NCBI RefSeq assembly: GCF_000003815.2
Contig: NC_049981.1
Coordinates: 14,349,729-14,411,728 of the forward strand
Source: Branchiostoma floridae
Lineage: Eukaryota; Chordata; Leptocardii; Amphioxiformes; Branchiostomatidae
Length of the DNA stretch: 62,000 bases
Direction: 5' to 3'
The position numbers and the translations under genes were made by a program. This document shows, piece by piece, positions 26,401 through 38,400 of the stretch. The notes under the pieces were generated by a model, which was not told the origin of the DNA, made no database searches, and saw only the letters and a list, made by a program, of their open reading frames with translations. How positions within the stretch are numbered: position 1 is the stretch's first letter; every line of letters begins with the position of its first letter.

Positions 26401-29400
26401 GTAAAAACAGCATTCTCCTTAAGTTTATTCTTATCGACTTTTACATAATTGTATGTACACCACTTGTTTTATGGTCACAGCAAGCACCTAATTATGAAGA
26501 GATAATAGCTGTTATTTGAGCCCTTTCAAGAGTATGCTTTTTAGCTTCCTGTATTTTGTAATCTTGATGTGATTTAGTACAAATGAGAAACTATGACTGT
26601 TATTTATTTGAAATCATACAGATAAATCAAATCTTATTTCACCACAGGAAAATATAACATTCTAATTATATGGCCTGGTACGTTATCAACGAAGACCATT
26701 CTAACATTTAACATGAGGATAATATGTTGCATTTTTATCTCATCAACTCTCCTATTTTCTTCCACAGAATCCAAAGTCCCACAACAACCAAGCTCTCTCC
26801 ATGTGCGACCTTTAACACACAGCATCGTGGTGTCATGGACGCCGCCACTTGACACGAACATCATGATCCGCGGTTACATCATTGGATACGGAAAAGGCTT
26901 CCCGGATGAGTACCGTGTGGTAGTGGACGGCAAGACGCGATACTTCACCATAGAGAACCTAGGTGAGTACATCCCAGATCATTCCTACAATAGTATATTT
27001 TAGAAGGGTGGTGTTGAATGGACAAGTGGCTAGGTAAGCTGACATAAGACCACAGGGTCAGTTCCTGGCATTCCGGGCTAGACATTGTATTCTTGGGAAA
27101 GGTATGTGACTTTTCCTAACTCCACACAGGGGTAAATGGGTACCTGACATCGGTTGGGGATGTAAAAGTTTAAAAGGAAGTGGAAGGAAAGGGATGGGCT
27201 GTGCCTTCTAATAATAACAGCGGATAAACAACCAATTGCCCCTTGTGTGAGAATGTTAAAATATAAGAAGGAAAGGTTGCTAATTCTGAAGACACTTTTA
27301 GTCCCAACAGAAGTGCCAAAAAATTATACAGGAGTATTTTTTACAATCTTCATTTAGAATGAGCAATGCAGTGATGGTTGAAACGATAAGCTGTGTCAGT
27401 ATAAGAAAAAAGTCTCATTAGCATAGATAGGTGCACGCCAGATAAGTCCCAGACATATTGTTAATCCTGGAGTGTTGAAATGAGGAACCAATGGCCCATG
27501 GGATGCATGCATCAATACAAGCAACTTAGAATATTGGGCCCTAAAGGCATGGTTGCTTTCTATGGACTTGGACTGGCTTTCTGCTAACCATATTTCAGCA
27601 TGGATGTGGTACAGTAATGCTTTGCCACAGGCCTCGAACAGTTCATGCTGGCTGCTAAACCGCTTAGAGTTAACATCAGCAGCTAGAGGTCACCAGGAAT
27701 GCCTCTATCATGAGTCTATGGTGCAAATACCTTCGTACACCCCTCTCAAGGTGATGAGTATCCCAAATAATTGGCATTTATGTGGAATGAACTCTTAGCC
27801 ATGCAAGGCTGAAGAGGCTGGCTTTTGGAACTTTTATGTCTAGGTTGTCCTTGAAAAATGCAATTTGCAACACTGTTTAGGTTTTCTATGTGAGAGGAAT
27901 ATGACTAAGATACACAATGTATGTCAGTTTCCTGTCAAGTAAAACTGAAAGAACAGCTGCTAATGCTGTGGACCGGTGCCCAGCACAGAAAAAAACAACC
28001 TGAAATCTGGGAGGTTTGGGATAAAGAATTAATGGAAACAAAACTGTTAAGTTTTGCGTAGTGTTTTTTTACATTATGAAATGTGTAGAAGTGATACTGC
28101 CCATTTATTTTCGGCTTTCATGTGACGTCACTGGGCTTTCCAAATATGGCATCCGCCATCTTTGTACCCACTGTTCCTTCATTAAGTAAAGACAAAATGG
28201 AGCCAGAGTGTCAGTTTCAGTGTTAAGATTTGCATCTTCTTGGTGAAATAAAGCAATATATGGGAAAATCATGTTAATGACCGATCAATAGGAAAAGCCT
28301 GTAAAAGACCACCAAATAGTGGTTACATTGGCCAGGTGATCCTTACATAGTGCAAGTTTCACAATCAAATTCAATGTGGTTGGAGGTTTTTGGTTGGATC
28401 TAGTCTCTTTACTTTATTTCCTCGTTGGTTGCAAAATGCTAGTACATTGCATTCTGTTCTTTCTGTGACCTTTATGGCATAGTGGTCAGCCAAGGTCGCA
28501 CAGGCTTGGTCAGAGGTTGTTTACAGGAATAATGACCTGGTAGACCCAAAATTGTCGACCAGTAATAGAATAATCCACTTTGACAATCATTTGTGCATAG
28601 GAGGTCGAATGGCCCCCATAAAGTCCAATCAAATACTCTGTAGCATTTTCCTGACTGTACTGTGGAGTAATGAAATGAGTTACATCAAGCGAACCTTTGT
28701 AGTACTGTGGCAGATGTCATTCTAGTAATGACTTAATCCACTTCCTTAATGAAATACCCATCGAAGCTGAGAGCTTTTTGGGAAGGGAGTGATCAAATCG
28801 CAGTAAAACTCAGATTAAAGAGTCAGAGTTAAATTGCGACAAATCGTGTAATGCGTTACTGAAACAAACTGGAACCAGTAGGACAAGAAATTGCATAATC
28901 CAGTTCGTCTGTCATTGTGCGATTTTCGCCAGAACACATTTCCTGCTGCAGTTTGGAGTGGTTTAAATGTATCATCAAATGCACATTTTGTCGTAAAAGC
29001 CATCGTCAGCCAAATGAGTTAATCCAGTTTCTCCATCAGGGAAAGATATTTCTAAAACAAGGGCTTTTAAAGTGCATTCAGATGGGTGCAACCTCAAAAT
29101 CAACTGCCATTTTTGCTGATGATTAAAGTTTTTTTTAAACACATTGCAGAATGAGTACCACTCGTATAACTTTATGGCTTTGCCAGGCTTTTGTTTCAGG
29201 AATTATGATAGGCACTATGTAATCTTCTTTTCTTCATGTAAGGCCACACCAATTTAATTTCTTGGTTCACGGATTTTTTCATAAAAAATATGGAGCGAGA
29301 GGGCGAAATAAAAATAAAAATAAAAATTGTAAAATGGTTGGGGCAAAGGTAACGGCTAATCCAAAACATAAAGAAAAAAGTTTTCAGCTTGGAAAAAGTA

Positions 29401-32400
29401 CAAAAACACTATTATTGTACAGTAACAGCACCTGTACCCACACTTTAAGGAGCTTACAATATAAAGGCCAATTTGCTACACCAGAAAGCTGGTGAATGGT
29501 TTCATTAATGGTGAAAATTTGCTGAGTGGTAATTTTTATTTTTATTTTTTTTTCCAAAAAATAGGAGCGAGCGAATCCGTGAACCAAGAAATTAAATTGG
29601 TGTGGCCTAATGGTTATTTTGATGATGTGTATAGTTTCAAGTACTGACTAGACCCTAACAACGCTTTGTGACGCCCATGTTCCATGAAGGGCAATATTTC
29701 AGATGTGTGTATTAGATAGTAGAACATGCTCTGTACCATGACAAGAAAATCCACAGTGCTCTGCCATTTCCATCCACATGTAGCTGATAAAAGTTTCATT
29801 ATGCCTAAAGTTACCGATAGATAAAGAGACTCCTGCTGAAACTGTAGCCGAGAAGTCCGAGTGGATTAACTGTGGACAAGTATGGATGGCTTTGCTCAGC
29901 AATGAATGAATAAATAAATCAAGCCAGGAACAGATGAACTATAGATAGAGGAGCTTATGGCTTTGGAAACATGTAGGTTTGCTGGTGGTTTGAACTCAAG
30001 AAGTTTATCCTTGTATAAATTCAGTATAACAGTTTTATGTTATGTACAAGAGAATGGATATTGGAAACATTTTTTTTGTTGTATTTTGCATTTTGTCATT
30101 ACATGCATGTATGTTTCATTCTTGGGATATCCACTTTAAAGAACAAGAACACTTAAAGGGTGCTGAAAGTTTCATGAAACGTGTGACAGATACTGGGCTT
30201 GAGCATTATCGTGTAGCTTTAAAGCCAGACTCCCGAAGACTACTTAATATGCACCTTATGACTAGTGACTGACTGGTATAGACTGGCAGTATTAACTGGG
30301 CCTTTGTGTCGAGTGCAGGGCTTTCACTCCAGCAGCATTGACTAGGTCAGAAAAATCCGGGGCCAAACTGGGAAATTGTGAATTATAAGACTAATAAGAA
30401 ATCCATTAAAATAAGCAGTGTCTAAATTTACTATTCACAGAGTGTAATATGGCTCAAAATTCTTCGTGAAAATTGAGATGTTAAGTACAAAATGATAACT
30501 TACTAAGACGCTCTAATACAGTACCTGAAGAACATTCTGTGTACATTCTTCATTGTTGCGAAAGTTGCAACATCATCGCAAACCATATTTTGATAATGAG
30601 CCATAAACAAGGGAGAAAAAAGAGACCGAACGTCACAGACTCTATACTCCTGAGATATTGAGCAAGTCCCTTGTTGGCCTCTAGCTTAAAAGTTTGATGT
30701 GTCGAGGGGACAGCCTTAATGCCAAGATTTAGTGTTCGTCTTATCATGTCACCATCACCAGCCACCCTGTCTGCACTCCCATGAAAACATAATAAATTTC
30801 AGAGCTTTCTGGTTCAAAAAGGGATAAAATGATAATAGAACCTCGGTTCTTATATTGGAGATTGCTATCGGAGTTGACTGTGGCATTTAGCGGATGTTAA
30901 GGTTGCTTGGCGAGCGGTGTTGTAGGAAGGTACGCCCGCAGCTAGGCAGTTTCACCCCATTACCAGGTGTTACGGAGGTAATGAGACAGTACGCCAAGCC
31001 GCCATGTTTCATAAAAACCTATTTCAATCATAATCTGTTGCAGGACGTAACATCACAGTCATGGTGGCTCTCATTCTTTTATGGGCAGTACCAAAGCCAT
31101 AAGTAGCTAGACTATGGCCATATTGTAAAACGAACCTTTTATTTTTGCCATACTCTTTCTGAACTATCCTTCGATACAGGCAATAACCCTTTAATGGAGA
31201 TATGGCACTTTCAAATTCAGCTATACCTTTGTGTACCAGTACAGATTTGTTGTGTGTCAAACCTGTTATATAGTCTAGAAGATTTTATGTATTTGACATT
31301 TTGTCCATTTNNNNNNNNNNNNNNNNNNNNNNNNNNNNNNNNNNNNNNNNNNNNNNNNNNNNNNNNNNNNNNNNNNNNNNNNNNNNNNNNNNNNNNNNNN
31401 NNNNNNNNNNNNNNNNNNNNNNNNNNNNNNNNNNNNNNNNNNNNNNNNNNNNNNNNNNNNNNNNNNNNNNNNNNNNNNNNNNNNNNNNNNNNNNNNNNNN
31501 NNNNNNNNNNNNNNNNNNNNNNNNNNNNNNNNNNNNNNNNNNNNNNNNNNNNNNNNNNNNNNNNNNNNNNNNNNNNNNNNNNNNNNNNNNNNNNNNNNNN
31601 NNNNNNNNNNNNNNNNNNNNNNNNNNNNNNNNNNNNNNNNNNNNNNNNNNNNNNNNNNNNNNNNNNNNNNNNNNNNNNNNNNNNNNNNNNNNNNNNNNNN
31701 NNNNNNNNNNNNNNNNNNNNNNNNNNNNNNNNNNNNNNNNNNNNNNNNNNNNNNNNNNNNNNNNNNNNNNNNNNNNNNNNNNNNNNNNNNNNNNNNNNNN
31801 NNNNNNNNNNNNNNNNNNNNNNNNNNNNNNNNNNNNNNNNNNNNNNNNNNNNNNNNNNNNNNNNNNNNNNNNCCCTGTAGAGGTCGAGAGAGATAAAGAT
31901 GATGATCGGAGTGAAAGGACGGTAAAAAAGCTGATGACAAGTAAGTTGCCCTCCTGCTAATATGAAACCGTGCTGTGCCTTATATACTACTTCTTCCTCC
32001 TCCTCCTCTGTCTCTTCTCTGCTGTCTATCTGCCTCCAGAACAGATGGTGTGATGGGGATTGTACATTTCAATGTGGATCCTCTCCTTTTGTAGTAGATT
32101 TCTTACCTGCCAGGTGACATTTTTCCTCATATTGAAATGGCATGTTTTTTAAGGAAAAAATAGTAATCTAAGTTTTTTTGTGATCTTCTCTAAAATCTCT
32201 TCATTGTCATGCAGAACTAGTTTTTGAAACAGAGTTTTTGAATTGTAGTTTGTCAAGACTCAAATAGAATTTTTCCCGATAGGATTGTCATAAGAAGAAT
32301 TTGATTCGGATACGGATAATGCAATCTTAAGAAGGAAAAAGCATGGAACAAACAGTCATGTACAACATCAGAAAATTCAATTTTTCATTTCAAGAGAATT

Positions 32401-35400
32401 TTTTATTATTTTGCATCTTGCATTTTTAATGATCTTACTATTGAAGCCCTACAATCTCCTTTGCCATCTGTAAGAATAGTTCCAAATAAAGTTACATAAA
32501 GCTTATACAGTCAAACCTGCCCATCCAACCAACTCTATCCACCAACCAACTCCAGTCAACAACCACTCTGAGACAGTCCCGTCCTATTTTGCATGGTAAA
32601 GGTCCTCTTTTAAACAACCAACTGCTTACCCCAACCAGCAACCACTTTTTTGCAGTCCCCAGGGGTCTTTCACACCCCTCTCAACAACCAAAATTGAGAG
32701 ACAGTCACTGTGTCTGATCCATCCCAGCAGCAGCCATTTCAAAATGAGTACTTCTGTAAGCTCTTACATTTGCATCAGAAACAATTTTGATCCACACTAA
32801 TCCTCAGAACAAAAACACCTTGTAAACATGGTAAAAATCTGTTAGAAATAATGTCATTAACAGATTTTTACTGTTTTTCAACTGTAACATGTCAGTGAAA
32901 ATCAGTAAAGCATATTTAAACGATGCACACAAGTGGGAATTTTGACATACTGATAGAGAAACTAAAAGAGCTTGCTTTGGCTGTTTAAGGAACAGACAAC
33001 TAACAAACAGAACATGTTTGATTGTTAGACAAACACAGCTCTGATTGTTAAACTGTGGTTTCTTGAAATTAGTTTACATAACAGCATGGAGATTATGGAA
33101 AAGTTTAGAGCAACGGATCCTGAAATGTAATTTATATATACATATACAATGTACATGTTACCCCATGTGTAATTTGAAAATCATGATGTGTAATGATTAA
33201 CAGTAACAGTAATACAGTACATACAAGCAGATGCCAATGGTAATTTTTATGCCAACCAACCAACCAACCAACCAGCCAACCGACCCCATTTTTATCCAAC
33301 AACCAACTCCAGTCAACAACCATATTTCCTTGGTCCCTTGAGTGGTTGTTGAATACAGGTTTGACTGTACCTTGAAAAGAGTGGTTACCAGTCGATGGCT
33401 TTAAGATTACCCCAAGTTCGAGACTACTGGAGGTTTGGTAAGCCCTCACACAAACACTATGGCCACTTAATTACAAAGCCTCAACCCCTGAATAGTCTCA
33501 GAGTGAGGAAAGGAAGGATGATGGTCCTGTACATCCCATAATGCTTTGCTCTTCCCATCAGCCCCTGAGCCTACCACTCCCATGATGCCACCTGTTGGCG
33601 TGAAGGCAGAGGTCAAGTCACCGCAGGCCGCCAAGGTCACCTGGGCAGACACAACACTGACACGTAACCGGATCACGGATAATCGATACTACACTGTTCG
33701 GTGAGACATGTATTCCTTTCTCAATGATGTCATGACATACTTTGCTTTATAATGTTACAGTTTGATGCCAAGCATGAGACCATTTCTGATTTGATAACTA
33801 GTCATGTACAATCAGTCGGTACTCAATGACAAACCCTATATTCTCTATCCCTCTCCACAGATGGATGTCACTTTTCCCTGAAAGCAAGTATTTCTATGCA
33901 AATGCAACCAGTCTGGAGTACATCGTGACAGACCTGAAGCCTTACACACGCTACGAGTTTGCTGTCAAGGTCACTAAAGGTCGTCAGGAAAGCGACTACA
34001 GCATGACTGTCACTAACAGGACTTATGAAGATAGTAAGTTTTAATTAATCATCAATCACTTATCAGTTTCAACTTGATGATGATAACTCACTGTTCATTA
34101 CTATATGACACTGAAAATTAGACTTCAAGCTAATAAAGCAAATGTTTTGTAATAATACTTTTTTTAGGATTAAGTTGTTTTCATATTTTCTGCATGTGAA
34201 AAAGGTTTGAAAATATACAAAATGCAAAATAAATAAGCAAATGTGTATTTGGGAAACTTAAATGTTGTAAATTCTTTGCACAGAGCCTAAGTCTCCTCCC
34301 AGAGACCTGACAGTTGTGGGAATCGAGGGGAACCCAGGAGGGGTAAACCTTAACTGGCAACCTCCCGCCAAGTCCAACGGACCGATCACAGGTATATTCA
34401 CCTTACAGTGCCATCCAACAATATGCATTCCTCTAAAATTCTCCTTACTGTTCCATTCTACCATGTACACCTATCAGATTGCAGAAGAAACTTTCATTTC
34501 TGTCCTAGTCCACTCATGTCATGTACACCTCTTTGATCACCATTTCTCCTTACTTCCCATGGCCAGTGGCCTACATCATTCTCCTTGTACCTGTCCAGCC
34601 AATCACACCAATCATATTGTAGAGAACTGTCCTGTTCTTATCCAATCGGTGCATGTCTCAGATAACCTGTGACATTCTCCTTACTGGTCCTGTCCATTGA
34701 AAAGTGCATATCTAGTACAACAGACATTTTTATTTCTTTTCATTAACTGTTATTTCCTGTATGTCAGCCAAAGTTAGTTTGCAATTATTAGTACAGTCAT
34801 TACTTTGCCGTTGAGAAAACTTTCCTTTTCGTATTTTTGTTGCTCTATCTCGAATCTTTGAATATTCCTAACAATGTTTGGAATTAAATGTCCTATAAAT
34901 TTGAACATGCACCCACAAGCAAACAGTAAGTACAGAGATTATAGCTACACAATATACTTCCATGTACAAAACATCCATTTTCTCTTATCTAAAGACTCAA
35001 CTTCATCAGTTTTACTTTCCAATTAGAATGATGATGTAACAGTCACTGACCGTGTGTGTATGAATAATATTTACTACAAGCTTGGAAAGGAAAGTTGCCT
35101 TGGAGGCCAGCTGCTGAAGACTAAAGCTGTGTCTCAGCTGTGTAAAAGCTGGATTACAAGGCAGACACTGGTAAAGCCTAACAGCAGATAAACTTTATTA
35201 CAAGTGACCACCAGTAATAGGAAGTCAGCATGAGTCTCTCTTCAATTAATGTGCAAGCTGATAAGGCCTGTCGTGATAATTTTCAGCTAGGGATTCTGGA
35301 TTTGGCTCAGTGCAAGTGACTTTTTATTAGCGGTGTAATCAGCAATGAAAACTATGCCAACATTTTTGCTTTTTCTTTGCAAGGTCATGTCACAATGTAT

Positions 35401-38400
35401 GAAATGTTTCTGAAGTATTGTCAATGATGTTACTGCGTGTATTAGAAGAAACTAAAGGTTCAAAGTTTTGATACATTTGAGCGATAATGTTTAAGACATG
35501 TTAAAGTTGAATGTAGTTCTGGTATTTTGCTCCTGCATAGAAGTCAAAAAGAAACAGCATAGTGATTTCACTCATTGACAAGTCTGTTTGTAGAGGAAGA
35601 ATTTGCAATTGTCGATTGCATAGGAGAGATACATTACTGAGATGTCTTACAGTCAACTAGGAATGATCCACATAGTCCGATTAGATTCTCCAAAAAGCAA
35701 GGCATTTTTTCTGGTTGTTCTTTATTCTGTTAGATAGTTGATTGACCTATTCGATTAAAAAAAAAGGACTGTTGGAAACAGGTTAAGTATACCTTCATGT
35801 TTTCCCCACCATTTGATCCAACACAGGGTGTTGACAGTTTGTGACATAGACAAACATGGCCTCTGTGCTTCACCATTGATTTCTAGCAGTCCAAAATTGG
35901 GTGGGGCCCCTTGTTGAAGTCTAATAAATCCCACAATTTCTCATTGTCAGAGCCGCTTACTAGGAATAAATGATAAAAGTGGATATTTATGGTACCTGCA
36001 TTACTTAGTTCTGGTTGGAGAAAATATGAAAGGTTGACCTGTAGGAAGCATCCTTGAAACAAAGTTTGCCAATAGGTTTTAAAGGTTTCATCATTGTGTA
36101 ATTGGAGTGTTAATTTCATGCTGTTCTTGTTTTCGATGACATGTCTCAAAGGACTCTGTTTATTAGGGAAAGATGAGATTTGATACTGGTAGAGACAAGT
36201 TTTTATATGCTCCAATTCTCGGAATCATTTATCATGATTGGAAGGTGTTTCAGGAGTTTGGGCTTGAATTGAAAGTAAATTGTACAAAGAGGATAACATC
36301 TGTTGCAATTTGTATCAACTGCATACCTACATGTATTATTGTAACGTTTACTTGTAAACATATACAGTCATGTATTATAAGTTCTTTGATCCCTTAGTTT
36401 CTTTGTATCTTTGAATTCAAGCTTTCAATTTCAACATAAAAAAACAGTTTCTAAACTAAATTCAGTAGCAACTCCTGTTTCTGTGTCTAAATATTTTGTG
36501 ATACAGAAAATTATATACTTAAAAATACTGCAAATATTTATGGATTAGCGGTAATTTACAACTGCTTTTACCATTCAGCTCTGCCAGTTTTCAAGACTAA
36601 AGTGCGTTTTGCTGTTTTCAATTTTCAACAGATCTCAAACTGACATGTCAACATGTAACTTAAACTACTGCAGCTTTATGGGAACGATTGTGGAACACCC
36701 TACGAAACACGTTCACGAAGAACCGAAGTTGTAGGATCATTTGTATGGATTTACCATATTGGATGGAAAGGATCTAGAAATACACAGTTCCTAATCCTAG
36801 TTGTTGTTAAAGTCTGTCCTTGAGATACTGCATTTAAACCCTTTGGCAGAATCAAATCCAGGTTGATTGTACACCTTTTCAAGCCCTCCAAACCAGCAGA
36901 GCTCCAACTCCAGCAGCCTCACCAATTTCTCAGGGAGAAGGTGTCAGAGAATTTTAGCCAGAAAAAATGATCTTCTCTGCAAGATTCAGCTACACATCTT
37001 ATCATATGACCTGGAGGGATACAGGTTGGGAGATAATTTGGAATTCCACTTTCACGCATGGGAGGGGTATTGATTCCCCCATCCATCAGTGCCAGTTAGG
37101 AGACCTATCTGTGCAGGCATCAACAGCAGAGGTACAGCAAGGCCAGAGCTGTGTGCTCACGTTCACATTGGGAACAAAATGTCATGTATTCTCTATGCAG
37201 TTAGAATATACTGAGTAATTTGTAAATGGCTGCAAGGTTTCCGTGATTATATAATTTTGGAATGGGGAGAGAATGGAATATTGCAGTGACTCCATAGTCA
37301 CACACCGTGCAGAAGTGAGTGGTCACCGCGAAAAGCACAAACATAGAGCCACTGCCATAGTTTCAAGAATTGTAGTAATGCTTTCCCCTACAGAGTTGGT
37401 GTCACTGTTGTAGGATCTGTCATTTGAACGTAAAAACCAGGCCAAATCTGTGTGCAAGCTTTCAGATTGGGATTGGATGCCCTTTCCTTAGAGATAGAGT
37501 GGTGTCACTGTGCTAGGCTTTGCCATTGGAGTCCTAAAGCCGTGTGCTTGGCAGTACTGGAAACAAAATGCAGTGCACGTTTGTCAGAGATAATTTATAC
37601 TTCTCCCTATACTAAAGAATTGATGCGCCGTACTGAATCAGAATCTGTGTTTCCATCTGAACAGGCTTTGACTTTGAGTTGTATGTCTGCACATCTGAAT
37701 AATTTTGTTTTCATCTTGCCTATACTGTACTATTCTTCCTTTTGAATAAACTCTACTGCGTCTGGTCAAACTGTCTTTCTCTATGCTTTCTCTCTTAAAA
37801 CACATTCACTGGAGAAATAAAAGTATGATGATGTGAAATTTCAAGTTGTGTTTTGCATTCTCTATCCTCTGTCCTTTCTGTTGAAGTGAAAAATCCACAG
37901 CACACATCCTTTTTATCAAGAAACTGTCTCCTACAAATATCACCAAATGCCTTTTGAGAAGATGAAAAATGTGTATGCTTAACTCTTACTTATCATAAAA
38001 ATTTAAATAAAACATACAATGTAGATGCTCTTATGATAGAACCTCCTTTGATTGTTTTATTTTCTTCATCTCCATGTAAAAGTGTTACCTTTGATTATAA
38101 TTAGGATCCATTGTAAAGAGTTTTTGGTGATGCCTCATGGGCAGAGCCTTCTTTGTTCTTCTTTGTTTTGCCACGAGTAGTAGCATCCCCCTGTTTTGTT
38201 CTTTCGTTTTAGGCTACATCATTTTCTACACGACCGATCCGTTGCTGAACGATGCAGACTGGGTGTTTGACCCTATAATGGAGGGCGACAAATTGACGTA
38301 CACTGTAAAGCAACTCACTCCAAACACCAAATACTACTTCAAGATACAGGCCAGGAACTCTATGGGCATTTCGCCCATCTCTCCCATCATGGAATACCAG

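Larger units (their letters stand above)
11406..26767 (+). other. Intron (15.4 kb)
   Basis: It is bounded by gtaagt and tccacag. No further exon was recognised. It contains a SINE-like tract (about 18160-18330), a perfect 11-bp hairpin (20462-20494), a palindromic hormone-receptor-like element (22507-22518), the hAT-type transposon (22813-24129) and an N gap (24847-25234). The ORFs in it, including a 137-codon minus-strand frame at 16291-16704, match no family I recognise. Confidence 0.75.
26963..31310 (+). other. Intron, left of assembly gap
   Basis: No exon resembling the second half of FN3-4 was found here. The stretch holds a SINE (about 27015-27210), a CRE/CArG/YY1-like cluster (28123-28164) and a Harbinger-type MITE (29242-29607). 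The remainder is unremarkable AT-rich sequence. Confidence 0.75.
31941..33561 (+). other. Intron (1.6 kb) carrying a pogo-type element
   Basis: It is bounded by gtaagt and cccatcag. More than half of it is the element at 32508-33367. The remainder is AT-rich with no recognised signal. Confidence 0.8.

Noticed and set aside
26713-27003. 96-codon frame starting with ATG at 26713
   Set aside because: The ATG lies in the intron. The acceptor at 26767 and the conserved FN3-4 sequence show an internal exon, not a gene start.
29262-29495. 77-codon frame with Asn-Lys repeats
   Set aside because: It lies inside MITE copy 1 and recurs on the opposite strand of copy 2; repeat-derived, not a gene.
31194-31960. 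Open frames of 219-228 codons across the second N run
   Set aside because: Artefacts of the gap, apart from the short 3' piece in the frame that fits the linker exon.
33254-33288. CCAA repeats considered as a CRISPR- or satellite-like array
   Set aside because: A plain 4-base microsatellite inside a transposon with no spacers; this is animal DNA.
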